This document shows positions 10,522 through 19,636 of a stretch of DNA of 64,000 nucleotides, one piece after another. The stretch comes from Nocardia asteroides. GTDB taxonomy: Bacteria; Actinomycetota; Actinomycetes; Mycobacteriales; Mycobacteriaceae. The position numbers and the translations under genes were made by a program. The notes beneath the pieces were generated by a model, which was given only the letters and a program-made list of their open reading frames with translations, was not told the origin of the DNA and searched no databases. The stretch covers positions 1,116,001 to 1,180,000 of the forward strand of contig NZ_CP089214.1 in the NCBI RefSeq assembly GCF_021183625.1, read 5' to 3'. How positions within the stretch are numbered: position 1 is the first letter of the stretch; every line of letters starts with the position of its first letter.

Positions 10522-12018
10522 ATGCGCACTGTTCCCGGTCGTACCGACCGTGTCGTTGTGGTCGGCGCCGGCTTGGCCGGGCTCACCACCGCCATGTACC
10601 TCGCGGGCCGCGGCCGGGAGGTCACCCTGCTCGAGCGCGACGACGTCCCCGGCGGGCGGGCAGGCCGCGCCGACATCGCCGGCTACCACCTGGACACCGG
10701 CCCGACCGTGCTCACCATGCCGGAGCTGCTCGACGACGCCTTCGCCGCGGTCGGCGAGCGCACCGCGGACCGGCTCACCCTCGACCGGGTGGACCCGGCC
10801 TACCGCGCCCGCTACGCCGACGGCAGGGCGCTCGACGTGCACCACGACGCCGGGCTGATGGCCGCCGCCATCACCGAGTTCGCCGGCCCCGCGCAGGCGG
10901 GCGGCTACCTGCGGCTGCGCGACTGGCTGAGCCGGCTGTACCAGGCCGAGTTCGACGGGTTCATCGCGTCGAACTTCGACTCGCCGCTCTCCCTGGTCTC
11001 CCCCGCGCTGGCCAGGCTGGTGGCGCTGGGCGGCTTCCGGCGCTGGGACCGGGCCGTCGCCGACCACATCACCGACCCGGACCTGCGCCGGATCTTCACC
11101 TTCCAGTCGCTCTACGCCGGGGTCGCGCCGAGCAAGGCGCTGGCCGCGTACGCGGTGATCGCCTACATGGACACCATCTCCGGGGTGTGGTTCCCGCGCG
11201 GCGGCATGCGCGCGGTGCCGGACGCGCTGGCCGCCGCGGCGACCGCGGCCGGGGTGAAGATCCGCTACGGCGCCGCCGTCTCGGCGATCGAGCGGGACGG
11301 CGGCCGGGTGCGCGCGGTGCGGACCGCCGACGGCGAGCGGGTGCCCGCCGACGCGCTCGTCCTCACCACCGAGCTGCACACCAGCTACGACCTGCTCGGG
11401 CACCGCTCCCGGCGCCCGGTGCAGGTGAACCCGGCGCCGTCGGCGGTCATCCTGCATCTCGGCGTCGATTCGGCCCCGGAGCTGCCGCACCACTCGCTGC
11501 TCTTCGGGAAGGCGTGGGACCAGGCGTTCCGCGACATCACCAGGGACGGCCGGGTGATGACCGACCCGTCGCTGCTGCTGACCCGCCCCTCCGCGGGCGA
11601 CCCGTCGCTCGCCCCGGCCGGCCGGGACCTGCTCTACCTGCTCGCCCCGGTGCCGAACCTGGACCGCGGCCGGATCAACTGGGACCGCTTCGCCCCGGCC
11701 TACGCCGAGGAGGTGCTCGCCATCGCGAACGCCAGGCTGCCCGAGCCGCTGCCGAATCCGGAGCTGCTGCGCGTGGTCACCCCGGCGGACTGGGCCAGGC
11801 AGGGCATGCTGGCGGGCAGCCCGTTCGCGCTCGGCCACACCCTCGCCCAGACCGGCCCGTTCCGGCCGGCCAACATGATCCGCGGCCTGGACAACGTGGT
11901 CCTCGCGGGCGGCTCGACCGTACCCGGCGTCGGTATCCCGCCGGTGCTCATCTCCGGGCGGCTGGCCGCCGACCGGATCACCGGAACCACGCAGCCCACC
12001 CGATCGGACCGCCCATGA
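10522..12018 (+). CDS. crtI: Phytoene desaturase
   Basis: 498 residues, usual for CrtI. The N-terminal FAD/NAD fold shows VVVVGAGLAGLTTA and ERDDVPGGRAG. The C-terminal signature is GSTVPGVGIPPVLISGR, which is diagnostic for the phytoene desaturase family. It introduces double bonds into phytoene, giving coloured carotenes such as neurosporene or lycopene. It has GAGGAGAAG before ATG 10522. Its TGA overlaps the ATG of crtB in ATGA (12015-12018), so synthase and desaturase are translationally coupled. It probably acts at the membrane without a true membrane segment. Confidence 0.92.
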   Translation: MRTVPGRTDRVVVVGAGLAGLTTAMYLAGRGREVTLLERDDVPGGRAGRADIAGYHLDTGPTVLTMPELLDDAFAAVGERTADRLTLDRVDPAYRARYADGRALDVHHDAGLMAAAITEFAGPAQAGGYLRLRDWLSRLYQAEFDGFIASNFDSPLSLVSPALARLVALGGFRRWDRAVADHITDPDLRRIFTFQSLYAGVAPSKALAAYAVIAYMDTISGVWFPRGGMRAVPDALAAAATAAGVKIRYGAAVSAIERDGGRVRAVRTADGERVPADALVLTTELHTSYDLLGHRSRRPVQVNPAPSAVILHLGVDSAPELPHHSLLFGKAWDQAFRDITRDGRVMTDPSLLLTRPSAGDPSLAPAGRDLLYLLAPVPNLDRGRINWDRFAPAYAEEVLAIANARLPEPLPNPELLRVVTPADWARQGMLAGSPFALGHTLAQTGPFRPANMIRGLDNVVLAGGSTVPGVGIPPVLISGRLAADRITGTTQPTRSDRP

Positions 12019-12962
12019 CCCGCACCGAGCTCGACGCCGCAGGCATCACCGACACCGCCCTGCGCGGGTCCTACCAGGCCTGCCGGGTGCTCAACGCCAG
12101 GCACGGCAAGACCTTCTTCCTCGCCACCCGGCTGCTCGCCCCCGACCAGCGCCCCGCCGTGCACGCGCTCTACGGCTTCGCGCGCAGGGCCGACGACATC
12201 CTGGACGAGTTCGACGAACGCTCCACCGCCGAGCGCGCCGAGGGGCTGGCGACGCTGGCAGCGCAGTTCCGGGCAGGCGAGGCCGAGGCCGACCCGGTGC
12301 TCGCCGCGGTACTGCACACCGCCCGCGCGCACCGCATCCCGGACGCGCTATTCGACGACTTCCTCACCTCCATGCGCATGGACCTGGAGATCACCGACTA
12401 CCGCGACCGCGCCGCACTCGACCGCTACGTCTACGGCTCGGCCGAGGTCATCGGGTTGCAGGTGCTCCCGGTGCTCGGCACCGTCGGCGACGAGGCCGAG
12501 GCCGCCCCCTACGCCGCCGCGCTCGGCAAGGCCTTCCAGCTGACGAACTTCCTCCGCGACGTGAACGAGGACCTGGCCCGCGACCGGGTCTACCTGCCCG
12601 CCGACGAACTCGCCGCGCACGGCGTCGACCGCGACCTGCTGCTCTGGTGCCAGGCACACCGCGGCACCGACCCGAGGGTGCGCCGGGCGCTCGCCGAGCA
12701 GCACGCGATCACCCGCACGATCTACCGGCAGGCCGAAGCGGGCATCGCCCTGCTGCAGCCGCGCTCGCGGGCCTGCGTGGCGACCGCGCTCACGCTGTAC
12801 TCGGAGATCCTGGACCGGATCGAGGCGAGCGATTTCGCCGTCTTCGAGCAGCGGGCCCGCGTCGGGATCCCGCGCAGGCTCGCCGTCGGCGGTGCCGGGC
12901 TGGCCAGGGCCTGGTGGGCCAGGCGCGCGCCGGGCTCGGGAGTACAGCCGCACCCGGGGTGA
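12015..12962 (+). CDS. crtB: Phytoene synthase
   Basis: 315 residues of the squalene/phytoene synthase family. Both aspartate-rich motifs are present: ARRADDILDEFD near residue 60 and NFLRDVNEDLARDRVYLP near residue 180. It condenses two geranylgeranyl diphosphates to phytoene, the substrate of the upstream CrtI. The start is fixed by the 4-bp overlap with crtI. No lycopene cyclase, ketolase or glycosyltransferase gene follows, so further steps, if any, are encoded elsewhere. The downstream gene is on the other strand. Confidence 0.92.
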   Translation: MTRTELDAAGITDTALRGSYQACRVLNARHGKTFFLATRLLAPDQRPAVHALYGFARRADDILDEFDERSTAERAEGLATLAAQFRAGEAEADPVLAAVLHTARAHRIPDALFDDFLTSMRMDLEITDYRDRAALDRYVYGSAEVIGLQVLPVLGTVGDEAEAAPYAAALGKAFQLTNFLRDVNEDLARDRVYLPADELAAHGVDRDLLLWCQAHRGTDPRVRRALAEQHAITRTIYRQAEAGIALLQPRSRACVATALTLYSEILDRIEASDFAVFEQRARVGIPRRLAVGGAGLARAWWARRAPGSGVQPHPG

Positions 12963-13026
12963 GCGGCCGTGGCCCCGGCGGCGGCGCGGGGTGGAACAGG
13001 TTCGGTGCAGACGGTGCCGGTGCGGC

Positions 13027-13431
13027 TCAGGAGGGCAGCGGGGCGCTCAGCTCGACGACGGTCCCGGCGTCGCCGACGATCACCCTGGTATCCGGCACGA
13101 GCGCCCGGATCAGCATGAGGCCGCGGCCGCGGTGCGAATCGGCGTCCTCCTCGGCCGGGAGCCAGGTGCCGCCGTCGGTGATGGTGACGCAGACCCTGCT
13201 GCCGTCGACCTCCGCGCGCAGCGTGATCACCCTGCCGTCCTCGCGGTGGCCGTGCTCGACCGAGTTCGTACACGCCTCACTGGCGGCGAGCAGCAGGTCG
13301 TAGGCCCGGTCCGGGTCGGCGGTGTGCTCCGCGAGCCAGTCGCGCAGCGCGTGTCTGACATCGGCCAGTTCGGCGGCGCGCGCGGGGAACTCGATCTCCA
13401 ACGCTCGCGGGGAGCGATCCGATATGTCCAT
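13027..13431 (-). CDS. RsbW-like anti-sigma factor serine kinase / ATP-binding protein
   Basis: 134 residues, a stand-alone HATPase_c_2 domain. The N box is LLLAASEACTNSVEHGH, the G1 box ITDGGTWL and the G2 box HRGRGLMLIRAL. Proteins of this type bind a stress sigma factor or phosphorylate a STAS anti-anti-sigma protein. A STAS protein is encoded at 18323-18652 and a PP2C phosphatase at 13944-15692, which completes the usual set. The GTGT-N15-GGGTA element upstream (13468-13491) suggests that the kinase is itself under a stress sigma factor. The partner sigma gene is not in the window. Confidence 0.82.
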   Translation of the reverse strand: MDISDRSPRALEIEFPARAAELADVRHALRDWLAEHTADPDRAYDLLLAASEACTNSVEHGHREDGRVITLRAEVDGSRVCVTITDGGTWLPAEEDADSHRGRGLMLIRALVPDTRVIVGDAGTVVELSAPLPS

Positions 13432-13467
13432 CTCTCCTCTTCACGTCGAAACCGGCATTCCTGGGCC

Positions 13468-13491
13468 TACCCGTCTTTCCGGGATGCACAC
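13468..13491 (-). promoter_or_regulatory. Candidate SigB/SigF-type promoter of the anti-sigma gene
   Basis: On the minus strand, GTGT (13491-13488), 15 bp, then GGGTA (13472-13468). This is one mismatch from the actinobacterial stress-sigma pattern GTTT-N15-GGGTA, placed 37 bp before the ATG at 13431. Confidence 0.4.
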
Positions 13492-13503
13492 CTGAGTCTC
13501 GGC

Positions 13504-13947
13504 TCACCCCGGTGCCAGCGGCCCTTCCGGCTTCTCGTGGTCTCGATCCTGCTCCAGCCAGTAGTCGACCGCACCCTGGAGCACGGTCCGGAACAGGGTG
13601 AAATCCACCGGCTTGTAGATATAACTGTCCGCACCAGCGGCGTAACACCTGTCGATGTCGCCGGAGGCCGTCGACGAGGTGAAGACCACCACCGTGAGCT
13701 CCGCGGCGGCGGGCTCGGCCCGGAGCAGAGACAGCACGGTGTAGCCGTCGGTGCCCGGCATGTTCAGGTCAAGCAGGACCAGCGCGGGGCGCGGCCTCCC
13801 GGTGTCGCGCAGCCGGGCAGGCCCGTCCGCGCCGTCGGCGACGAACTCGACGAGCAGGTCCGGGTGCGAGGCGCGCAGCGCGCGCTCGATCGCCTCCCGG
13901 TCGTCGGCGGAGTCCTCGATGACGAGGACGAGGCGTTGCCCGGTCAC
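13504..13947 (-). CDS. Single-domain CheY-like response regulator
   Basis: 147 residues, one receiver domain and nothing else. The acid pair is in LVIEDSADDREAIE, the phosphoacceptor Asp in LVLLDLNMPGTDGY, the Thr/Ser in VVFTSST and the Lys in SYIYKPVDF. This form (long spacing and YKPV) is the type that partners phytochrome-like kinases (Rcp1-type). GTG 13947 overlaps the phosphatase stop in GTGA, so it is the second gene of that operon. It is probably the phosphate acceptor of the bacteriophytochrome kinase encoded divergently at 15799. Confidence 0.85.
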   Translation of the reverse strand: MTGQRLVLVIEDSADDREAIERALRASHPDLLVEFVADGADGPARLRDTGRPRPALVLLDLNMPGTDGYTVLSLLRAEPAAAELTVVVFTSSTASGDIDRCYAAGADSYIYKPVDFTLFRTVLQGAVDYWLEQDRDHEKPEGPLAPG

Positions 13948-15692
13948 GACGCCGCCCCCCGGTGCCGGATGGCGAGCACGGCGGCGTCGTCGCCGACCCG
14001 GTAGCGGTCGGCGCCTGCCGCGAGCGTCTCGGCGAGCTCGGCGGCGGGGAGCTCGCGCAGCCCGGCCAGCGTCGCGGGCAGCTCGTCCTCGAAGAACCGG
14101 CCGTCCGCGTCCCGCGCCTCGGTGAGGCCGTCGGTGTAGAGCAGGATCAGGTCGCCGGGGCGCAGCACGCCGTCGTAGGGCTTCAGCCCCAGCTCCGGGC
14201 GCACGCCGACGAGCAGCCCGGAGCAGTCCGGCTGCTCCACCTCGCCGTTGCGGCGCAGGATCAGCGGCGCCGGGTGCCCGCCGGAGAGCACCCGGATCGG
14301 CACCCCCTCCGGGCCGCCCGCGGCGAGGTCGAGCGTGACCGCGGTCAGGGTCAGGAAGCGGCCGACGCCGGTGCGCAGCATCTTGGTGTTCAGGATGTCG
14401 AAGGCGCGCTCCGGGCTGTGCCCCTCGGCCAGGATGGTCTCCAGCGTGTGCCTGGCCAGCCCGGTCAGCGCGGCCGCGGGCGCGCCGCGGCCGCAGACAT
14501 CGCCCATCAGCGCGGTGAGCGTGTGCTCCGGCTCGTGCACCAGGCCGTAGAAATCGCCGCCGACGTCGAGGCTGTGGTCGGCGACCCGGTAGGCGGTCGC
14601 CATCTCCAGCCCCGGCACCTCGGGCAGCGCGGCCGGGAGCAGGTGCTGCTGCAGCGACATGACGTCGGCGCGCTGCTGCGCGTACAGCGCGGCGTTGTCG
14701 ATCGCCAGCGCCGCCCGCCCGGCCAGGTTGCGCAGGAAGGCGTGCGTCGGCCTGCGCGCCGAGCCGTGCCGGTGGAACAGCGTCAGCAGCCCGACGTCGC
14801 GCCCGCGCGCCCGCAGCACCGAGATGGTGGCGGTGTCCAGGTTGGCGTCGGGCGGGAGCCCGGCGGGCAGCGGGCCGTCCTCCCAGCCGGAGCGGTCCGC
14901 GCGCCGCACCACCGGCGCGCCCGCCCAGCGGCCGGCGCGCAGGTGCTCGCCGAGGCTGCGCTCCCGGCGCGCGTCCAGGTGGGCCACCGCGACCAGCTCC
15001 ATCTGCCCGCCGCGGGCGATGTGCACGGCGGCGCCGTCGGCCAGGCCGGGCACGGTCATCCTGACCACCGCGCGCAGCGTCTCCTCGATCTCCAGCGAGG
15101 AGCCCATCCGCAGCGATGCCTCGGCCAGGATGGCATCGGCGAGGCCGCGGTCGGCGAGCGCCCGCTGCTCGGTGACCTGCCGGTCGATGGCGATCATGAT
15201 GTCGCGCGCCTGCCGCAGGGCGGTCACGGTATCCGGCGGCACCGGGGGCGCGGCGACGGTGGCCAGCGCGACGAGCCCGCACGGCCCCGCCACCGGGCGG
15301 TACGGCGCCACCAGCAGCGCGGCCACGCCGAGCGCGGTCAGCCTGGCCGCGAGCTCGGGTGATCGGGGTTCCAGTTCGGCCGGTTCGACCTCGACCAGGG
15401 TGGCCTCGGCCGAGCCGTCGGCGCGGTCGGGGTACCACTCCGCGGCGCGCGCGGCCAGCTCGGCGGCGAGCGGCGCGGGGACGAAGGCGGTGCCGTCGCG
15501 GTCGGCCCAGCGCGCGGCGACCGCGGCGTCGGTGGCCGCCACGCCGACGGCGAAGGTCGCCGCCACGCCCGGCAGCGAGAGCAGCCCGCCGACCAGCTCG
15601 TCCGGCAGGTCGGCGATGCTGCGGGCGTCGAAGGCCGAGCGCCAGGAGGCGTGCAGCAGCGTCGCCCACGGGGTGCGCGGAGTCGTCGGCAT
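13944..15692 (-). CDS. GAF-domain PP2C (SpoIIE-type) protein phosphatase
   Basis: 582 residues. The C-terminal 240 residues are a SpoIIE/RsbU-type phosphatase: VGGDFYGLV and LMGDVCGRGAPAAAL carry metal-binding aspartates, with LYTDGLTEARD and VGDDAAVLAIRH at the end. The middle is a GAF domain (about 190-340, LAGRAALAIDNAALYAQQ); the first 170 residues may be another, degenerate GAF. It would remove phosphate from a STAS anti-anti-sigma protein and release a sigma factor. It is co-transcribed with the receiver protein and divergent from the bacteriophytochrome, pointing to light or redox input into the stress response. Confidence 0.85.
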   Translation of the reverse strand: MPTTPRTPWATLLHASWRSAFDARSIADLPDELVGGLLSLPGVAATFAVGVAATDAAVAARWADRDGTAFVPAPLAAELAARAAEWYPDRADGSAEATLVEVEPAELEPRSPELAARLTALGVAALLVAPYRPVAGPCGLVALATVAAPPVPPDTVTALRQARDIMIAIDRQVTEQRALADRGLADAILAEASLRMGSSLEIEETLRAVVRMTVPGLADGAAVHIARGGQMELVAVAHLDARRERSLGEHLRAGRWAGAPVVRRADRSGWEDGPLPAGLPPDANLDTATISVLRARGRDVGLLTLFHRHGSARRPTHAFLRNLAGRAALAIDNAALYAQQRADVMSLQQHLLPAALPEVPGLEMATAYRVADHSLDVGGDFYGLVHEPEHTLTALMGDVCGRGAPAAALTGLARHTLETILAEGHSPERAFDILNTKMLRTGVGRFLTLTAVTLDLAAGGPEGVPIRVLSGGHPAPLILRRNGEVEQPDCSGLLVGVRPELGLKPYDGVLRPGDLILLYTDGLTEARDADGRFFEDELPATLAGLRELPAAELAETLAAGADRYRVGDDAAVLAIRHRGAAS

Positions 15693-15718
15693 GCGTTGCT
15701 CGTCCTCCCGCTCTCCGG

Positions 15719-15736
15719 CGGACCCCGATCGGTCCG
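15719..15736. promoter_or_regulatory. Inverted repeat CGGACC-N6-GGTCCG in the phosphatase/phytochrome divergent region
   Basis: Perfect 6-bp arms around CCGATC, 26 bp before the phosphatase start and 62 bp before the phytochrome start. A -10-like TACTGT (15742-15747) follows on the plus strand. It could be an operator for either gene; the binding protein is unknown. Confidence 0.35.
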
Positions 15737-15798
15737 ACCCCTACTGTAAGGTTCCGCCACGTTTGCTCCACCCGGCGACCCATACGGAAGGAGCTGCG

Positions 15799-18120
15799 AT
15801 GACGTCGCTCTCCGACGACGACGCGCTGTTCCGGCTCGACGACCGCGACCTGGCGGCCGAGCAGGCGGTGGGGACCGCGTTCGACCTGTCGCGGTGCGTC
15901 AACGAGCCGATCCACCTGCTCGGCGGCATCCAGTCCTACGGCACCCTGCTCGCCATCGATGCCGCCGACGTGATCGCGGTCGCCGGCTCGAACAGCGAGC
16001 GGGTGCTCGGCCGCTCGGCCGCCGCCCTGGTCGGCACCCCGGTGGCCGAGCTGATCGGCCCCGACGGGCTGGCCGCCGTGCACGAGACGCTGCGCGCCCC
16101 CACCGGCGACCGCGGGCTGCTCGGGCTGCACATCCCGCCCGGCGGCCCCGAGTTCGACGCCACCGTCTACCGCTCGGACGGCGTGCTCGTCATCGAGCTG
16201 GAGCCCGCCGCCGCCGAGCGGCCCTTCCAGTTCGCCCGCTTCTACCCCCGGTTGCGCAGCACGCTGACCCGGCTGCAGAACGAGCGGACGGTGCTCGCCG
16301 CCTGCGCCGCCGCGGTCACCGAGATCCGCGCGCTCACCGGCTACGACCGGGTGGTCGCCTACCGCTTCGAGGGGCGCGAGGGCCCCGGCGAGGTGATCGC
16401 GGAGTCGGTCGCCGACGGCCTCGACCCCTGGCAGGGGCTCTGGTTCCCGGCCACCGACATCCCGCCGCAGGCGCGCAGGCTCTACGAGCGCAACTGGATC
16501 CGGGTCATCCAGGACGTGGACGACGACACCGCGGTCCTGGTGCCGCCGCTGCTCTCCGACACCGGCGCCGCGCTCGACCTCTCCGACTCCACACTGCGCA
16601 CGGTCTCCGGCTTCCACCTGGAGTACCTGCGCAATATCGCGGTGCGGTCGTCCATGTCGGTGTCGCTGCTGCGCGACGGCGAGCTGTGGGGGCTGATCGC
16701 CTGCCACGGCGTCGAGCCGCGCACACTGAGCCCCGAGGTCCGCACCTCCTGCGAGTTCTTCGGGGTCATGCTCTCGCTGCAGCTCGCCGCGCTGCAGGAC
16801 GCCGAGACCGCGCGGGCCAGGCAGACCGCGCGCAAGGCACTGGCCCAGCTGGTCACCGCGCTCGACACCGACATCGGGCAGTCCGTGCTCGACAACGGCG
16901 CGCTGCTGGCCCAGCTGGTGCCCGCCGACGCCGTCGTGCTGCGCGCCGCCGACGTGCGCACCGGCGAGGTCACCCGCACCCTCGCGCACGGCGACCCGGC
17001 CGAATTCGACGCGGCCGCGCTGGAGACGCTGTGGGGGCGGCTGCCCGCGATCGAGCCGGGGCAGGTCTGGAGCAGCGGCTGCCTCGGCGACCACGACCCC
17101 GCGCTCACCGCGCTCTCCCCCGCGCTCAGCGGCGCGCTCGTCCTCGCGCTGGACGGCGCGGGCACCGGCATCGCCTGGCTGCGCCGGGAGCGGAGGGCGT
17201 CGCGCACCTGGGCCACCGACCCGGCGCAGCCGGTGCGGCTCGGCCCGCGCGGCGAGCGGCTCACCCCGCGCGGCTCCTCGGCGGTGTACCGGGCGGTGGT
17301 GCGCGGCTGCTCGGTGCCGTGGACCGCGCCGGACGAGGCCGTCGTGCAGGAGTTCGGCCACGCCATCACCACCGTCGTGCTCAGGCACACCGCCCGGCTC
17401 GCCGCGCTGAACACCGAACTGCGCAGGGCCAACCACGATCTGGACACCTTCGCGCACGCCGCCGCGCACGAGCTCAAGGAGCCGCTGCGCGGAATCTCCA
17501 ACTCCGCCACCTTCATCGGCGAGGACGCGGGCGAGAGCCTCGACCCGACCACCGTGCGCAGGCTCGGCACCATCCGCACGCTCGCGCTCCGGATGGACGA
17601 GCTGATCAACTCGCTGCTGCACTTCGCCCAGCTCGGCCAGGGCGAGCTGCGCCGGGAGCCGGTCGAGCTGCGCGCCGCCACCGAGCGCGCGCTGCAGATC
17701 GCGGGCGCCAGGCTGGAGGAGCAGCGGGTCGCGATCACGCTGCCCGAGCCGGGGGTGACGGTTCCGGCCGACCCGGACCGGTTGCAGGAGATCCTGATCA
17801 ACCTGCTGGTCAATGCCGCCAAGTACGCCGCCGACGAGCCGCCGCGCACGGTCGAGGTCGGGGTGCGCGGCGGCGGCCCGGTCCCGGTGTACTTCGTGCG
17901 GGACAACGGGATCGGCATACCGGAGGCCGACCAGAAGGAGGTGCTCCGGCTCTTCCGCAGGCTGCACCCGAGGGAGTCGCGCGGCGGCGGCCACGGCGCC
18001 GGGCTGGCCATCGTGGATCGGATCGTGGAGCGGCACGGGGGCAGGCTGTGGCTGGAATCCGCGCCGGGGGCGGGCACCACGGTCTACTTCACCCTCGAGG
18101 CCGAGCCCGGCGCCGGGTGA
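15799..18120 (+). CDS. Bacteriophytochrome sensor histidine kinase
   Basis: 773 residues in the order PAS-GAF-PHY-HisKA-HATPase. The N-terminal Cys33 in RCVNEPIHLLGGIQSYG is where bacterial phytochromes attach biliverdin. The GAF domain keeps ATDIPPQARRLY and the chromophore-pocket His in FHLEYLRNI, with SSMSVS after it. The kinase has phosphoacceptor His557 in AAAHELKEPLRG, N box NLLVNAAKYA, and DNGIGIP and GHGAGLAIVD for ATP. It should be a red/far-red light sensor acting on the single-domain receiver encoded at 13504-13947. AAGGAG precedes ATG 15799. No haem oxygenase gene for biliverdin synthesis is in the window. Confidence 0.9.
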   Translation: MTSLSDDDALFRLDDRDLAAEQAVGTAFDLSRCVNEPIHLLGGIQSYGTLLAIDAADVIAVAGSNSERVLGRSAAALVGTPVAELIGPDGLAAVHETLRAPTGDRGLLGLHIPPGGPEFDATVYRSDGVLVIELEPAAAERPFQFARFYPRLRSTLTRLQNERTVLAACAAAVTEIRALTGYDRVVAYRFEGREGPGEVIAESVADGLDPWQGLWFPATDIPPQARRLYERNWIRVIQDVDDDTAVLVPPLLSDTGAALDLSDSTLRTVSGFHLEYLRNIAVRSSMSVSLLRDGELWGLIACHGVEPRTLSPEVRTSCEFFGVMLSLQLAALQDAETARARQTARKALAQLVTALDTDIGQSVLDNGALLAQLVPADAVVLRAADVRTGEVTRTLAHGDPAEFDAAALETLWGRLPAIEPGQVWSSGCLGDHDPALTALSPALSGALVLALDGAGTGIAWLRRERRASRTWATDPAQPVRLGPRGERLTPRGSSAVYRAVVRGCSVPWTAPDEAVVQEFGHAITTVVLRHTARLAALNTELRRANHDLDTFAHAAAHELKEPLRGISNSATFIGEDAGESLDPTTVRRLGTIRTLALRMDELINSLLHFAQLGQGELRREPVELRAATERALQIAGARLEEQRVAITLPEPGVTVPADPDRLQEILINLLVNAAKYAADEPPRTVEVGVRGGGPVPVYFVRDNGIGIPEADQKEVLRLFRRLHPRESRGGGHGAGLAIVDRIVERHGGRLWLESAPGAGTTVYFTLEAEPGAG

Positions 18121-18322
18121 CCTTCCTGCGGTATGTTTTCCCGGCGACGCCCCCCGGCGGAACGGCCGGGGAAGCGGTTTCCCATGGGATACGCTGAATA
18201 CGCGGTTGAGCTCACAGCCGCAGCGAACTCTTCCCCGCGATTTCCCGCGGCGGGATCCCGCGTGGCACCGGCCACCGCCGGATCCGACCACGCCCGGCCG
18301 TCGCCGTCGAGAGAGGTTCACC

Positions 18323-18652
18323 GTGCGCTTCACAGATCAGCCCCGCGATTTCCACGTCGAGGTCAGGTCGGTCGATGCCGCTGTCGTGGTGACCGCCCAC
18401 GGCGAGGTCGACATCATCACCGCACCCCGGTTGCAGCAGGCCCTGGCCGAGGCGGGCTCCGGCGTCGTCATCGCCGACCTGACCGCCGTCCCGTTCTTCG
18501 ACTCCGCCGGGCTCAACGCGCTCATCCAGGCGTCGGACGGCGCCGAGCTGCGGATCGCCGCCTCCAGGGCGGTGCACCGGCCGATGGAGGCCACCGGCCT
18601 GGTCAAGGTGATCCCGACCTTCGACAGCCTGGACGCCGCGCTGGCCGGCTGA
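18323..18652 (+). CDS. STAS-domain anti-anti-sigma factor
   Basis: 109 residues, a single STAS domain. AHGEVDIITAPRL is the first conserved strand-helix, and FFDSAGLNALIQA contains the serine phosphorylated by RsbW-type kinases. In its unphosphorylated form such a protein captures the anti-sigma kinase and frees the sigma factor. Its likely kinase (13027-13431) and phosphatase (13944-15692) are encoded on the far side of the phytochrome gene. GTG 18323 has GAGAGAGG seven bases before it. It follows the phytochrome gene by 202 bp, so it probably has its own promoter. Confidence 0.85.
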   Translation: MRFTDQPRDFHVEVRSVDAAVVVTAHGEVDIITAPRLQQALAEAGSGVVIADLTAVPFFDSAGLNALIQASDGAELRIAASRAVHRPMEATGLVKVIPTFDSLDAALAG

Positions 18653-18704
18653 GCCCGGTCCGCGGGCAGCCGGACCGGACATGCTGTCGTGGCATGCTGT
18701 CCGA

Positions 18705-19541
18705 ATGCCCGACATTCGCCTCGAGATCACCGACGACATCGCCACCATCACGCTGCACCGCCCGGACAAACTGAACGCCTTCACCACGGCGATGGAGAAC
18801 GAGCTGATCGAGGCCTTCGATCGCACCGACACCGACGACGCCGTGCGCGCGGTCGTGCTCACCGGCTCCGGCCGCGCCTTCTGCGCGGGTGCCGATCTCT
18901 CGGCCGGCGCCGACACCTTCGTCGCCCCCGACGACTGGCGCGACGGCGGCGGCCGGGTGGTGCTGCGGATGTTCGAGTCGCGCAAGCCGATCATCGCCGC
19001 GATCAACGGCCCCGCGGTCGGCGTCGGCATCACCATGACGCTCGCCGCCGACTTCCGGCTGGCCGCCGAGAACGCCCGCATCGGCTTCGTCTTCAACCGG
19101 CGCGGCATCGTGCCGGAGTCCGGCTCCAGCTGGTTCCTGCCCCGGCTGGTGCCGCTGCAGACCGCGCTGGACTGGGTCTACTCCGGCCGCCTCGTCGAGG
19201 CCGCCGAGGCGCACGAGGCCGGGCTGCTCTACCGGCTCTACCCCGTCGAGCGGCTGCTGGACGAGGCGTACGCGCTGGCCCGCTCGGTGACCGAGCACTC
19301 CGCGCCGGTCTCGGTCGCGCTCTCCAGGCAGATGCTGCTGCGCGGGCTCGGCGTCGAGCACCCGATGATCGCGCACCGGGTGGAGACCCGCGGCATCCTG
19401 GCCCGCGGCGCGAGCGCCGACGCCCGCGAGGGCGTCTCCGCGTTCCTGGAGAAGCGCCCCGCGCGCTTCCCGGACCGCCCGAGCACCGACATCCCGGACA
19501 TCTTCGGCACCGACATGCCGGTTCCGCCGTTCCATCCGTAG
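18705..19541 (+). CDS. Enoyl-CoA hydratase/isomerase (crotonase) family protein
   Basis: 278 residues. Crotonase features: oxyanion-hole residues in GRAFCAGADLS and INGPAVGVGITM, then the signature TLAADFRLAAENARIGFVF and GIVPESGSSWFLPRLV. The catalytic Glu of hydratases is found near PESG. The reaction is probably hydration or isomerisation of an unsaturated acyl-CoA in fatty-acid breakdown; the exact substrate cannot be told. ATG 18705 is preferred over the frame start at 18681, which lies in what looks like promoter sequence with two copies of CATGCTGTC. It is alone; the next gene is convergent. Confidence 0.82.
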   Translation: MPDIRLEITDDIATITLHRPDKLNAFTTAMENELIEAFDRTDTDDAVRAVVLTGSGRAFCAGADLSAGADTFVAPDDWRDGGGRVVLRMFESRKPIIAAINGPAVGVGITMTLAADFRLAAENARIGFVFNRRGIVPESGSSWFLPRLVPLQTALDWVYSGRLVEAAEAHEAGLLYRLYPVERLLDEAYALARSVTEHSAPVSVALSRQMLLRGLGVEHPMIAHRVETRGILARGASADAREGVSAFLEKRPARFPDRPSTDIPDIFGTDMPVPPFHP

Positions 19542-19636
19542 CGGAATGCGCACGGGGAGTGCGGGGTCAACCACCGTCGACCGGGTGCAGGCCGGGAACC
19601 TGGCCCGCGACCCGCGGGTGACGCCGGCGAAGGTGA

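Noticed and set aside
13504..18333. A 1609-codon open frame on the minus strand
   Set aside because: It runs antisense through the phosphatase and phytochrome genes in a low-information, Arg/Gly/Ala-rich reading; only its last ~148 codons are the real receiver gene. Long shadow frames are normal at this GC.
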